The notes below the pieces were generated by a model. That model saw only the letters and a list, made by a program, of their open reading frames with translations. It ran no database searches and had not been told where the DNA came from. The translations under genes and the position numbers were made by a program. From Tribonema minus (lineage: Eukaryota; Sar; Xanthophyceae; Tribonematales; Tribonemataceae), in contig JAFCMP010000095.1 in the NCBI GenBank assembly GCA_017506865.1, positions 186,001 to 250,000 on the forward strand: DNA of 64,000 nt. Direction: 5' to 3'. Below are positions 11,401 through 26,400 of the stretch, piece after piece (the first letter of the stretch is position 1; every line of letters begins with the position of its first letter).

Positions 11401-14400
11401 CACTGCGTGCCAGAGTGTAGGCGCCTGAGCTTCAACTGAAATACCTCAAGTGTCTTATACCATACCTGCGGACGTTATACCACAGGTCCACGTCCATCAG
11501 CGGCACCCACAGCAGTGAAACTTCAACTGACACACTTCAACTGTCTTATATCTTACCTGCAGCCAGCCGGCGGACGGCCGTAAGTCCACATCGATCAGCG
11601 GCACCCACAGCGGCAGCAGGCACACGACCTCGCGCGCCAGAGTGTACACGGCCAGGCCGTCCAGCAGCGTGGCGATGAGGAATACGCCGCTCACATGCAC
11701 GCGGAAAACCTGCAGAGTTGGTATGGTCCGTGAACAGGGAGAGGGTTAGGGCTAGGATCAGGGCGAGTGTCAGGGGTAGAGTTCGGCGTAGGGTGGGGGT
11801 TAGGATTGGGACTACGATTATTAAAGATGGCATCAAGAGTGTACACGGCCAGGCCGTCCAGCAGCGTGGCTATGAGGAACACGCCGCTCACGGGCACGCG
11901 GAAAACCTGCGGAATTGGATTGGATTAGATGTAGGGTTAGAGCAGGGGTTAGGATCAGGGTAAGGCTTGAGCGAGGGGAACCTGCGGAATTAGATTGCAT
12001 TAGGTACAGGGTTCGGAATTGAATTGCATCATGTACAGGGTGAGGATTCAGGGTGGGGACTTGGATTAGCATTGGGGCTAAGGTTGCGGCTAGGGTTAGG
12101 GTTAGAGTTAGGCACGACTGCGCACGCTTCATGCATTCAACACCGGTGTCTGGGGGACCCCCACCAGCAGCCAGGGCTAGGGTGAGGGGTTGGGGTAGAA
12201 GTATTGAAATTATGATCGGGCGCAATCGCACACGCCTCGTGCAATCAATGGTGGTGTCTAGGGGACGCACCAGCAGCCAGGGTTAGGGTTAGGGTTACGA
12301 TTAGGATTGACATTAGGGCTAAGATTACGTTCGATCGCGCATGCATCGTGCTTTCAACAGCGGTGTCTAGGGGTCGTACGTACCAACAGCCAGGGGTGGG
12401 GCAGGCCTGCGCCGACAGTAATTTCCTCGACCAGGTAGAAATTTCTCAGGAGGCTCGCGCACCACAGCCACAGGAGGACGAGCGGCGCGCCGTTGGCGAC
12501 CATGAAGGTGATGCGCCAGACCTGGCTGACCTGTTGTTAGCGAGGAAAACAGGTTAAAGCACGATAGGGTCAGAGGGTGAGCAGTAGGCATTCATTGTTG
12601 CCCTGAATTAAGCAACAAAAGCCAAGTGTTGCAACAGGTAGTCGAGAATACCGTGAAGGTGATGCGCCAGACCTGCAGGACCTGTTGTCAGCGTCAAATT
12701 GCGCAAAAAGAGCAGAAAGGGGTTAGTAGCAGTAGGTTTTTGGCAACTTTGGCCAAAAAGTCATTTCAAAAATGGAGCCAAAAACCACGAACCAGCCAGA
12801 GGCCTTGAGACAGAGGGGCGCGAGTGCCTCGTGTTGTGTGCCACTTGTTCAGCCGCCCTTGTGGCAGTGAGTCACTCAGACTTTGTTGGCTCGAGTCAAC
12901 AGTAAGTCCTGCGCTCTGCTGCAACTTCCGTCAGGGATTGCCCTTTGTGCACCAGCCTATACGCTAGTCTCCCCTGATGCAGCTTATCTGCAGTGCAGAC
13001 TGGGAGTCTACGCTCCCGTTAATGCGGCTCGCCTGCACCGCAAATTGAGAGTCAAAGATGCCTGGTGGTACTCCAACTTTGCAGTAATCCCCAATGTGGC
13101 TTACCTGCAGTGCGGACTGAGAACCCATGATGCCTGGTGGTATTCTGACTTCACAGTGAAATCCTTCTAATGCAGCTTACCTGCAACGCAAACTGGGAGC
13201 CAGTGCTGCCTGGTTGTACTCCAATTTCATGGTGAAACCCCCAATGAAGCTTGCCTGCAGAGCAAACTGGTATGCTAACTTCGTAGTACAACCCCCCCTA
13301 ATGCAGCTTACCTGCAACGCAAACTGAGAGTCCTGAATGCCTGGTGTTACTCTATACTCTAACTTCACGGTAAAGCCCCCTAATGCAGCTTACCTGCAGC
13401 GCAAACTGGGAGTCCATGATGCCTGGCGGGGGGTCGTCTGCCATGAACAGCTTGGCCTGCTTCGGCCGCAGCTTCTCCGGCAGCAGCTGCTCAGCAGTGA
13501 CAGGGGTGTATGTAGGGTAAGGTAAGGGTCATGGTTAGGGCTGAGATTAGGGTTAAGTAGGTGCTTTGGCCGCAGCTTCTCCGGCAGCAGCTGCTCAGCG
13601 TCAGGGGTAGGGTAAGGTGAGGGTTGGGGTTAGGGTTAGGGTTAGACTCATGGTCAGGGGTAAGTTATGCTACATAGGGTTAGCATTGCGGTGAAGGCAG
13701 ACTCCCAGCTTTCTCCGGCAACATCTCCTCGACGCGGTGTCAGGGTTAGGGTTAGAGTTGGGGTTAGGGTAATACGTTAGGGTTGGCATTACAGTGAGGG
13801 TAGACTTCTAGCTTGCTCCACAGCAGATGCTCACGGCAGGGGCAGAGTTGCGGTCAGAGCTAGGTCTAGGGCTAGATCGACTCCGCATCTCTGGCAGCAG
13901 CTGATCAACTCAGTGTCAGGGGAAGGGAAAAGTAACACGTTGGGGGGGGGGGTGAGCATTATTGCCGTGAGGGTGGACTTCTAGCTTTCTCTGCAGCATC
14001 TGCTCAAGTCAGGGTCAGGGGTGGGGTAGGGGTGGGGGCTATGGTCATGAACATGATGGGGGGGGGGGGGGGGGGGGCGGGGGCAATTGACATAAAACGT
14101 CGCACTGGTGCATCTGGTGCCGCACTCATGTATGGCGCTGTCGCAATGCACGCATGCCCTACGCACTGCCACTAGGTGCTGAACTCAAAGGCCCATGACG
14201 CACGTGCGTCCACCTGCGCAGCGGCGTAGACCCAGCGTATGAGCGCTGTCACAGCGCGCTCCGCAATTTAATCACACTTCTGCGCAGTTCCGCAATACGA
14301 TCACACTTCAGCGCATCACATGTGATTGAACAAACGGCGCTTGCCCTGATGTGAACTTGTTCACAACACACCACCTGCGTCCACCTGCGCAGCACCGCCG

Positions 14401-17400
14401 CCTGGGCCCGCGGCGCAGACCCGGCGCGTGAGCGCTGCCACAGCGGTGACCCGCACACAGCGCTCTGCAATACAATCACACGACTGCGAATCAGGTGCGA
14501 TTGTACAGACGGTGCTTACACGATGGACTTTGAAGAACATTTGTCGTTCAGACGTGATCGTCAATGCGCATCGAGACGCTTTCAAGGTGTTGACAAGGTA
14601 CATGTAGAATCTGGAAGCAAGATGAACATCTACCATCTGGGCTTTTCCGCGCCCAAAACGAAAATTAGTACAAAGTACATGTAGCTACGTACGCATTGCC
14701 TCGTGTGGTGTTCTTAAAACCCTCACCTGCGTCCACCCGCGCAGCACCACCGCCTGAGCCGTGGCGTAGATCCAGCGGATGAGCGCTGCCACAGCGGCAA
14801 TCAGCACAAAGCGCTCCGCGCCCAGGATGGCGCGCTCGTTGCCGGACTCGCTGGCGAACTGTAGCGTTGCGGCAGTGGCAGGGGCCAGAGTTAGGGTTAG
14901 GGTTGGATGGCGCGATCATTGCCAAACTCGTTGGGGTTGGATGGTGCGATCATTGCAAAATTCACTGGTGGACTGTAGGTCTTGGGCAGGGACAGGGATG
15001 CGGGTGAGAATCAGAGTTACATGGTTCAAATTAAAGTTATATGGCGCTCGTTGCCGGACTCGCTCGCAAACTGCAGAGTTATTGTATTGACAGGGGTTAG
15101 GGTTAGGGTTAGGGTCAGGTTTAGGGTCAGATGGCGTGAGGGTAAAAGTTCAGTAGTGCGTTCATTGTTGGACTCGGCAGACTGTAGGGTTGGGGCAGGG
15201 ACAGGGGTTAGGGCTAGCGTTAGGATTAGGGTTGCACGGCGCAATCATCGCCAAACTCGATAGCGTTGGATGGTGTGATCATTGCCAAATTTGCTGGTGA
15301 ATTGCAGAGTTGGAGCAGGGACGGGGGTTAGGGTTAGGGTTAGGGTTTGGATGGCGCGCTCATTGCCGGACTCGCTGGCAAGTTGGAGGGGGCTCGAGGA
15401 AAGGGAGTTGAAGTGGGCAGAGAGATTAGGGTTTGAAATAGGGCCAGAAGAAGGTGTAGCGTTAGCAAACGCCGAGAATGGCGCGCTCATTACCGGAATC
15501 GCTGGCAAACAGTAGGGTTAGAGCAGGGTGAAGGGTTAAAGTCTAGGTCAGGGCTAGACTAGGACTAGGGTCAGGATGAGCAAGCGCCAGTCACTAAAAC
15601 TTGGGCTATGGCAGGGTGTCGCGTTAGGCTACGGGTCAGGTGTTTGGACTGGGGTTTGGGTGGGGGTTACGGGTCAGGGTCTGTTCGGTCTGGGGTTAGA
15701 GTTTAATGTATGCACGTAGCAAAAGTGACGCACTCTTGGCACGCTCGCAGCCAGACCCGCTGGCGAAAATGGGCCATGCATAGCGGGGAGTTACGCCTAG
15801 CGCTGGGCTAGGACTAGGGCTAGGTGTGCCGGGAACGGCACTGGCTCACGACTGCCTAGAAAAAGGCTACGGCTCAGATTATTGCTATGTTTTATCGGAA
15901 GGTCACTTGTCTGTGCGCGATGCGACTGGGTGGAGTTAGGGTCAGGAACGGGGCTAGGGTTGAAACTAGGGTTAGTTAAAACAAGGGCCAGGGTTTGGAT
16001 TATGTGTGCAAACAATATCTAGCGCTGCACGTTGTCACCTCACAGCTCCCCGGTGGTTCTTCTGAAGGGACGCGAGTGTAGGACGCATGTGAACGTTGAA
16101 GTTTGACGTTATAGCAACAGTTCGGGCAGAGAGACACATACACTGATCCAGAGCTATAATCTTTAAAAGCAACGGTGTATGAGCACATTCGTGAGGTTGA
16201 GGGTGAGTGAACGCATCTGCTTGTGCACGCTTATTGCTTATTATTAAGGCGCTATAGCGGGGTAGAAGCCCGTGGATGGCCATGCCTTGATGAGTGGCTG
16301 AAAGTTCATGAAGCGACACTCCAGAATTGACCTTGCCGCTCATCTTCCTGGCATTCCTCACGTCCGGCATGCAGTCAGCTGACCCTGACAGAAATCGCAC
16401 CTGCCTGGTACATGAAAGTATGAGCAAAGTGCAACAACGTGGCTGAAGTTCATGAAACGTTTCAAAACTGACCTTGGCGCAGTCTATCAGCAAAATTCTA
16501 CTTCAATGTGATTTAAGTTTATGAAGTGACGATCCAGCACTGACCTTGGCGCAGAACAAAACGCTACTTCAAGTATGACATGGTTGAAGTTCGTGAAGTG
16601 ACGCCCCAGCACTGACCTTGGCGCAGTCTACCGCCTCCTGCTCCGCCTTGGACAGGGAGCACTGCTCGCTGTTCATGCAGCACTTGATCTGTGACAGAGA
16701 GGAAATGCAACCAAAGGAACAGGCGATCTGTGACCGAGAGGACATGCGACCAAAGCACAGGCAATCTGTGACCGACAGGAGAATGCGATCAAATGAACAC
16801 GCACACAGACACACCAGACATGATAAATAACTACCATCAGTACCATTTTTCATTGGCGAGCTCGACAGGACGCGCATACCAGCAGAGAGCAATAGCTGAC
16901 CCTAACCCTAATTTAATACCAATCATAAACCTGACGCAGACCCTTGCCTGTGCCAGCATCGCCTCGTTCCCCGCCGCCTGCGCTGCGCCATCGCGCCACA
17001 GCGGCTAACCCTAACCTTGCCCCTAACCCTAATCACAACCCTACCCCTAACTCTGCCCCAAACCCTTGCCTGCGCCAGCGTCGCGTCCCCCCCCCGCCGC
17101 CGCCCGCACGCGGAACGTGGTGCCGCCTCGCCGCTGCACCTACCGCTACCACTTTTATGCTAACTTTACGCTTCACAAATCTGAGTGGAGGGTTGCGCTA
17201 CTTGGGCTACTGACCCCGACCCACAGGCCAATCCTCATCCTAACCCTGACCCTGATCCTAGTTCTGACACTCACCCTGACGCTTGCCTGCGCCAGCGTTG
17301 CGTCTCCCCCCGCCGCCGCCTGCACGCGGAACGTGGTGCCGCCGCGCCATTGCTGCTGACCCCGACCTCTACACTAACTCCTACCCTGCGCGGCTCAACC

Positions 17401-20400
17401 CAACGTTAACCCTGAGTCCTAGTCTACCCTGATCCTAATTTCAAACCTAATGGTAATCCTAATGCCTTGCCTGCGCCAGCGTCGCGTCGTCGCCCGCCGC
17501 CTGCGCGCGGACCGCGGCGCCGTCGTGCCACCGCTGCTAACCCTAAACTTAACCCTAAGCCTAACTTTAACCCTAAGTGTCACCCTGACCCTAACCCTAT
17601 TCTTGATCCTTATCCTTGCCTGTGCCAGCGTCGCGTCGTCCCCCGCTGCCTGCGCGCGGAATGCGGCGCCGTCGTGCCACTGCGGCGCGAATGCGCTCAC
17701 GACGCGCACGTCGTCGAGCGCCCAGTGCTCCAGCAGGTCTTGGAAGTTCTCCTGCATGTTGAAGTTAGGGCAAGGGTTTGGGTCATTGCACCACAGGTTC
17801 AGGGGTAGGGTTTGACGTCAGTGCTAGGGCTGCATTGAAAAGTGGGGGATAGGGTTAGGGTCACAATTAGGTCTTTTAGCGCTCGTGCCGCGCATGTGTT
17901 CGAGTGCCCAGTGGTCCAGCAGATCTTGGAAGTTCTCCTGTGAGTCGTCGTGTGTTTCAGCAGGACGATTCTTAGCATGAGCGGGTGTTGAGATGGGGCC
18001 AGGGTTAGGGTTAGGGTTGGGTTTAGGGCTTAAGGGTTGGCATAAGGGTTAGGGTTAGTCGTCGTGCCACCGCGGCGCGAAGGCGCTCACCACGCGCACG
18101 TCATCGAGCGCCCAGTGGTCCAGCAGGTCTTGGGAAGTTCTCCTGCGTGTTGAAGTGAAGGTAGGAGTTTAGGGTCAGTGCTAGGGCTGCATCACAAAGT
18201 GGGGGCTAGGGTTAGGGTTAGGTCTTCTGGCGATCGTAAAGCGCACGACGTCGAGCGCCCCAGTGTTACAACGGGTCTTGAAAGTTCTCCTGCGGATCAT
18301 AATGTTCAGCAGGATGAGAAGGAGGGGTCAGCGTGGGGGGGCGGGCGCTGAGATGGGTTGATGTTCAAGTTGGGGTTAGGGCTAGGATTAGGATTAGAGT
18401 TGGCAGGTCTTGGCAGTTCTCCTGCAGGACAGGGCAAGGGTTGGTGAGGGCTTGCGGGCAGTGCTGGGGCTGCATCACAAGCTGGGGTTAGGGTTAGGAC
18501 TAGGTCTTCTCACGCTCATGCACAGCGCACGGCCCAGAAGTTGTCCTTGTGGTGGACCATTGTTTTCAGCGGGATGAGAAGGGGGGGGTCAGCACGGGCG
18601 GGCGGGCGCTGAGTCGAAGCTGGGGTCAGGGTTAGGGTTGGGGCCGCTGCAGGGTTGGGGGCCTGCTGCAGGGCTCGATCACATGAGCGCTTCAATGCAA
18701 CGCGCGCATCACATTGCGCGCATCATCGCGCACTCCGCGCCGCAGCAGCGCTGGCAGTGGTGCCGCTGCCACTGCCCTAACCCGACTTAAACCTAGTCCT
18801 TACCTGCCCTAAACCTAACGCTAACCCTAGTCCTCAGGCACCGTGCGCCAGGCGCAAGGCCAGGTTTTAGGGCGTTAGGATGAGTGTAAGGGTTACCGAG
18901 TGCCAGATGTAAGGCCAGGCTCTTCGGAGAGGCTTAGGATCTTAGGGTTAGGGTTAGGGTTAGGTTAGGTTAGGGTTAGGATTAGGGTCAGGAACGCGGC
19001 AGCTGCGGCACCGCACACAACATCTGGTGCTCGCTGCCCTCAGCGTGTTGTGACAGTGCTCCGTTATGCTGGATGAGATGACGTGCCAAGTCTATTACAT
19101 GCACAGAGTCAGCAAGGTGGCGGGAGGGGGTTGTTGCAATACGCATGTCGGTTCTGGTAGCAAGCTTGACATCAAACATCAACCATTTTTTTTTTGTTTT
19201 ACTGCCCTAAGCGAGAAGTACTGGACTCAAAGGTACAATCTCCAGCTGCGTCGGCGCGTCGATGGTGGTACACGCTGGACAGCATACCTACCCCCATATC
19301 CCCGACCCTAACAACCCTAAACCCTAACCCTAAGTGCTACATATTCATCATTATTACTCGCGCGGAGGCTCTTCTTAGGCCACATGTAGCTGCCACCACA
19401 GTTTCACCGGGGGGGTGACTTGATGAGCGTGCAGGCTCTTATTAGGCCACATGTGGCTGCCACCACAGTATCAACGGGGGGTTAAGGTGATGAGCGCGCA
19501 GGCTCTTATTAGGCCACATAATGTGGCTGCCACCACAGTATCACAGGGGGGGGGGGGTGACTTAGTGGGCATGCAGGGTCTTATTAGGCCACATGTGGCT
19601 GCCACCAGCCACAGAGGGGGGTGATGTAGTGGGCATGCAGGGCCTCATCAGGCCACATGTGGCTGTCACTACATCAAGATTTGGGGACTCTGTGCTGACG
19701 CACGGCGCAGCGGCAGGGGGGGGCGTCGGGGATGCGGTTCGCGTTCGCGCCTCACCGGCCCTGCAGCAGTGCTCAGCAGTGTTCCCGAGGTATAAACCAT
19801 CCAACTTCTACGTGCACAAGTATGTAAATATACATGTCTGAAGTCCTCAAGTATGCAAAGCTACATTTCTCAGGTACTCTGTATTCACTGTTGAGTCACG
19901 AATGTCCGCCTCTCGCTGCTTCCAGATGCCGAGTTTTCGCGCTTACCGACATCAATCATGGGGGACTCTGTGTTGACACACGCCGCGGCGGCAGGGGGGC
20001 ATATGTGATCCGATCCGCTTTTTGTAACGCCTCGCACGGCCCTTCAGCAACGCTCTGCGCTTAGGGTCAGGGTTAGGGCTTGTGGCGGCAGCAGCGCTCA
20101 CCCACCTGCTTGAACAGGAACCGCGTGGCGCTGCTCCGCGCGGCCGCCGACAGCTCCACCTGGCGACAGCGAGCGGGCGTTGGGGTGGGTATGTATGTAC
20201 GTAAGTTGAAGATAATAATGTCACATGTGAGTGTAGCTGCGATAACCGCCGGTTGCCGCGCTGCACTTGTACGTACTTGAGAAGGTAAGACACGTTGGTC
20301 TACATGTGTGTAACTGCGATAACCGCCGGTCGCCACGGTGCAGTTTCACGAGCTCACGGCAAAGCGGAACCGACACGCACTGGAACCAACACAGCGCGTT

Positions 20401-23400
20401 TTAGCGCATTGGCTGAGAGGAAATACGGGGGGGGGTCATGGGGGAGGGGAAGTGCGTCCCCCGGCGCAGAAATTGCGTGCACGCCTTGTCGTGGCGCGGC
20501 AAGAGCTAGGAGGGGGGGTACAGCGATGCAGACCAGCAGCGCGCCTTAGCACATCGGCTGAGAGGGAGGTGTGTGTGTGTGTTTGTGTGTGGGGGGGGGA
20601 TGGGGGGGGGGGGCGGGGGGCTGTGAGAGCGACCCCCGTGCCCCCTTCCCCCCCCCCCCCAAGATGGCATGAGCTGCACTGCCTGCAGCACGCTAGGGGC
20701 TGTGACACGGCTCAGGCAAGCCGTCGGTGTTCCGGCCTCATTAATCCTCCAAATGACTGCAGGCATTTCAGCAAACAACCGAGCTAGCGGGTCCCTCTTG
20801 CAGCGCCTTCACAGACTTAATCACAGGCACGCTTGCAGGCCAACAAGTTCACTGAGCGCTTGGCCTGAAGTATTGCAGGATGAACTATTGCAAGTTGAAG
20901 TTTGATCCACTCGCTCGGTACTATGAAGTACGTGTTGGGACGCCAACATTGACGAACACTGCAAGGCCGCATGCCACCATCTGTTGAGGAGTTTCAGCAT
21001 TGACTTCGATGCAGTGTACAGAAGTCAGCTGCGGTAAGCGCCAGCACGCCACGCGTACTGCTGTACTGCACGGGCAAGCACCAATTCAGTGTCCGCAGCG
21101 CGTGTGGACATGTCCTGACCCTTCACCGTACAGTGAAGCTACGCCTCAGGCACTGCACTCACAGGGACTCGGATGAGGACAATCGGGGGCTTTACGACAG
21201 GCTGGAATTACCACCGATGAATAGAGTGACGAGTGTCAATCACGTGACCCTGGTCTCAACGCTAACCCTAGCCCTATGGCTGACCCCGACTGGAACCCTA
21301 ATCCTAACCCTAACTCTAGCTCTTGCGCCACCAGCAGGGCCAGTGCCTCATCATCTGACCGCGGGTGTAACGCCTAACCCTAGCCCTGACTCTAACTCTA
21401 GCCCTAGCCCAGACCTAGCTCCAACGGCTGACCCCAGGGTGTGGCGCGCACCTGTAATCTCGTGAACTCCTCCTGTACGCCGTGTTTGTGTGGCCAAATA
21501 CGTTTCGTGCAACCCTTGATGCTCCTGTCGGTGGGAGCCGCATCTTCTCGCACGCAGAGTAACCCTAACCCTAACCCTATCCCAGTGCCACTCATCTGCA
21601 CACCCTAACACTAGCCCGGGCCCTTACCTGAACCCAAATTCTCACTCTAACCCTAACATTCGACTTCCACCCTATGGCCTACGGGTCTGGGACGCACCTG
21701 TAAGCGCGTGAACCCCTACGGTGAGGACCAGTGCCAAACATCTGCAAACCCTAACATGAGCCCGAGCCCTAACTTCAACCCCAGGCCTAACCCTCACCCT
21801 ACTTCTCGACTGTGACCCTCACTCCAAGCCTTACACGGGCTGACCCAAGAGTGTGGCGCGCACCTGTAATCGCGTAAACTCCTCCTGGCGGTAGTGCCAC
21901 GTCTCGAGCACCGTCAGCTGCTGCCAGGCGCCCTGTGACATGCGCAGATCACCGAAGAAATCGACAGCAGCGGCGGCCAGAGTCTTTGTCAGTTCATGAT
22001 TTGTCTCGGGCTCACAGGTGGGCGCCATGATGAGTTGGATAAAGAGTGAGGGTAAGGGGTGGATGCCGCAATGAACGTTTGATTTGCAGCAGCCGTAGTA
22101 GTATTAGGTTTTGGGTCAGCGGTGGTACCACGTGTCGAGCACCGTCAGCTGCTGCCAGGCGCCCTGCGACATGCGCAGAGCGCCAGAGGAAACAGTAACA
22201 GCGGCCACCAGGATGTTTGTCAGCTTCTGACTCGCGTCAGGCTCATGGGGGGGTGCCATGATCAACTTCGATTGCAGCAGCCGGCAAGCAGCAGCCGCGG
22301 CTGCTGCAGCGACTGCTGCAGCGATTACATGCACAAGGTAGCGGGGTCCACCGCTGCAGCAGTTGCGCGCATTTCAGGACGTGATAGTGCTGGTTGCTGA
22401 GTTTATCGGTAAGAGGGGGGTTGGGTGGCCTTGAGCCCATACTACACGGTCTGCTTACAAGTTGGTATTAGGGGTTAGAATTAGGATTAGGGCTAAGCAT
22501 CTGCACTTGACCACTCATTAAACCTCCTCAATGCTATGTGCAGGTTCTGGCTGAGGGGGCAGGAAAGCCCAATGATAAACACAATGAGCGGGGATCATTG
22601 AGTCATACACTTGCCTGTCGTATGCGGAAGTATATGCGTGCACTTCTCTTGGGGTAGTAAACCTGGAAAGCATAGACATGAGCATACCCTCACCTCCTCT
22701 GAGGAGCGGCTGAAATATATGTACACACACACGCACTGCTACTGAAGTAGTAAACCTGTAGAGTCTAGACGTATGCATATGCTTGCCTCCTCTGAGGAGC
22801 GGCTGAATACATAAACACACTGTTTTTGAAGTTTGACTTGAAGTATAGAGCATAACATGTGCATACGCTCACCCCCTCTGTGCTGAAGTATATGTACACG
22901 TTGCCGCCGTATGCGGGCTTGCAGGCGGCGGCAAGGGGGTCATCCGTGGGGGGCCCCATTTTGAACCAGAACTGCAAGGGGGGCACAAAGCGCACCTCGA
23001 ACTTGGTCGTTGGCTGAAACGTAGATGACAAATCATCAAACTTGCAATTTGTTGAACCAGAACCATTGAACTTGCGAGTTAATTTAATGAGTGGTGAAGA
23101 GCACATCAAACTTGAGTTCGTTGAACCAGAACTGCAAGGGCACGAAGAGCAACATCAAGCTTGCGAGTTACTTGCGAGTTAGTTGAACCAGAACTGCAGA
23201 GCACCACCGAACTTGCGAGTAAGTTGAACCAGACCTGCCAGGGCACAGAGAGCACCCTCAGACTTGCGAGAAAGGTGCAGTTGGTACCTAATCCTATCAC
23301 TGACCCTAGGGTGGGGAACAGCATCAGGACTACATGCGGGGATTGGCTCGAGGAGAATGAGGACAACCCGCATAATTGAATGTTTGATGGCTAAAAAGAG

Positions 23401-26400
23401 CCAGGGCTTCCTGGGGTCCTGAACGCCACCACAGTATCACGGTTCGTGTCAAGGTTAAGGTAGTTGTGGAGGCAAAGGTCCGACTAGAATTGGCGCATGC
23501 CCCCGCAGACTGTATGCGCTCCCATGTACATGCTGGTTGAAGTGAAAATACCCTTCAAATACTACGTGACTGAAGCACTCATGACCACGGCTTATATTGA
23601 AAGTGAAATGCAGCTGGCGCCGCAGTACACATTTTGTGGGAGCGCCGCCGCCTTTGTGTATATACTTCACAAGTATGATTTTCAATAAGTTCGGCGTACA
23701 AAGCGGTGAGGATGCTTTCTATGATGTTGAGATCAGCATTAATTTCTGTAACAGCACGGCTGCCAGTTGACTTGAAAGTGCCGCTGCTCGCCGTGTCGCA
23801 CTTCCAGCGGGAGCGTCTATACATTTATGTAAATCTCCTTTACAAGCACATGCTTGCCATCTGTAATTAGAGGCAGGTATTACTACCTCAACACCAATGC
23901 CTTGTGCTGGCGACTTGTAACTGCCGCTGACCTGCAGCTGCCCGCAGTATACTTCAGAAGTATATACTCTATGTATGTAACTAGAGTTAAGTACTATTTT
24001 GCCAGTAGTAGTTGCTGTGTTTATTTGTGCTGGTGGTGATTTGTAACTGCCGCATCGCACGTCCAGCGGGAGCGTCCCCGCCTTTGTGTACACATTTCAA
24101 CCAGCAAATACTCTGGCGTATCTGCATGGAAGTAAGTGGTTCATCAAGTTACCCTCCTATGATTTAGGAAGCAAGCAATGTAACTGCCATGTAACTGCCG
24201 CTGACAACATATCGCACGTCCAAAGGGCGTGTCTCCACCTCTGTAGACACACGTCATACTCTGGCGTATCTGCATAGAAGCAAGTACTTGTGAGGAGCTG
24301 GCGTATCTGCATAGAAGCAAGTACCTGTGAGGAGTAAGTGTGTAGTTAGAGGTAAGAATTACTAGACATTTGCTGGTGGCGTGAAACTGCCACTGACCTG
24401 TAGCTGCCCGCCATATCGCACGTCCAATGGGAGCGTCTCCGCCTCTCGCGTGTCAGGGCCACTGAAGTGCAGCGCGGAGGCGCTATCGTCAGTGGCCACG
24501 CCACAAAGTGTGTCCGTTGCCTGTGTGCTCGGAGGGAGAGAGGCATACCAGCAGCCGCGTTAGTCAAAGTGAGTTACGGCGCGACTCATTCAGAATCATT
24601 GAGTCCGAGTCACTCACCCCGTTGGTGACGTGGTCCCAGGCACCGCTCAGCATGGCGTTCGTCGCCGCGTCGGTCGCGTTGCCCCACGCGTCAAACGTGT
24701 CCTGGAACCGCGTGGCGCCTGCGGGCGGCAGCCGGCGGCGGCAGTCGTCTCAGATGAGGGTTTAGGCAGTGTGATGAGGGTAAACTATTTATAGGGTAAA
24801 CTATATATAGGGTTAGGTCAGGGATAGAGCAGGGTCCAGTGACATACGAACCTGGGCGTCCATGCACTGCATGGTCACCTCAGATGGGGTCAGGGTTATG
24901 ATCATGGTAGGTTTAGGGCAAGAGCTGCTGTAGTATTCAGTGACATTGTGCTTGGGAATCCATGAGTGGTCTTTGGATGAACCCTACTAGTAGCGCTGGC
25001 GCAAAGCCAATGCAGCACAGGGTCCGCCGCCGCCGCACACCGGACAATGTATGTACGTATCTAGGCTGACAAACACATTGCATGCATACCCCCCCCCCCC
25101 CCTCCCCTCCCGCTCTGCCCTTCACCGTGCTGATGAAGTATGACAAATGCGTGTTGCAGAGCTCAAAAAACTGACCGTCGCGACGGAGTTCGACAGACAA
25201 CGGTGCATATTCTTTGTAGGAGCTGCGATGACAGTGTTGTGCAGACGCCGGGGCTCCCATGTGGCGGTCAGGTGACGGTGCGGATGGACGGCTTTGTAGC
25301 GGGCGTGTGTCGTAATTGTGCGGTCGACCAAATCCCTTGGCAACAACAGCAAACTGTTGTGAGAAATTACAACATCAAACAATATTTGCTTTTAAGAAAC
25401 TGTGGCGGTCACGTGGCGGTGCAGAGCGACGCCATGTGCTGAATATTGTATTCAGCAGGCGCGTGTCAGCGTAATTGCACAGTCGACTGAATTTCCTTAC
25501 GCGACCACAGCAGAATCTGTCACGAAGAATGACAACATTACTGTACTCTCAGAAAAACAGTGTCAACCGGAACGCAAAAAAAAGCTAGCGCCGCAGGCGG
25601 GATTCAATGCAGCTCCGGTTGGGTCCAAAGACGGTTCAGATAATTGATTTGGATTGCTGACCCGGAGCTGGGAAATTGTCTTGTTCTGCACATCTGGGGT
25701 GTGCGCAAATAGTCAGTGGCGCAATGTGTGTGCATTCACCTTGAGCCTGAACAAATGTGCGCGTCGACGAATACACACGTGCGCCAGCTGCCAACTGGGC
25801 AGAGCCGGGAACTCAGTGCCGGGACCATGTTTTCTGACCATTGACCACCCCTGTACCTAAGACTAACAATGTCAGTGCTGAATCTGCCTTGATCAATCAA
25901 GGGGGGGGGGGGGGGGGGGGGCATCCCCCGTCCCGCACACATGCGCCGTGCTTACCTGGCGGAAACCCCTCTTCGCACATGTCGTAGCCCCACTTCTTGT
26001 CGCTGTGGACGTAAACCTGCAAAGTTTGGGTCGACACCGTCGGGACAGAGATTAGCGGCAGGGTGTATTGCTGAGGACTGCCAGTGTGCGCCCCTGGAGG
26101 TGTTGTCAAAGTGTCGTACAGGTACCGAGATGCGTTGCATCGACAACACCTGGGCGCACTTTGCCAGGGAGGGTGCACGCAGGTGTTGTCGATACAACGC
26201 TCGGTATGAACAACGCTGCGTTGTGGCGACAACGACACTGCGCTGTACAGTTTGGTTGGCATCGCCGGGATGGGAATGAGCGGCGTGTGATGAATTTGTT
26301 AAAACACCAAGCATGCCAGCCTTCCCTGACTCGCTATTTATACACAAGCCCACCAGTGATCAAGACAATGCTGAGCAGCCATCCACGTTACACGGAAGTT

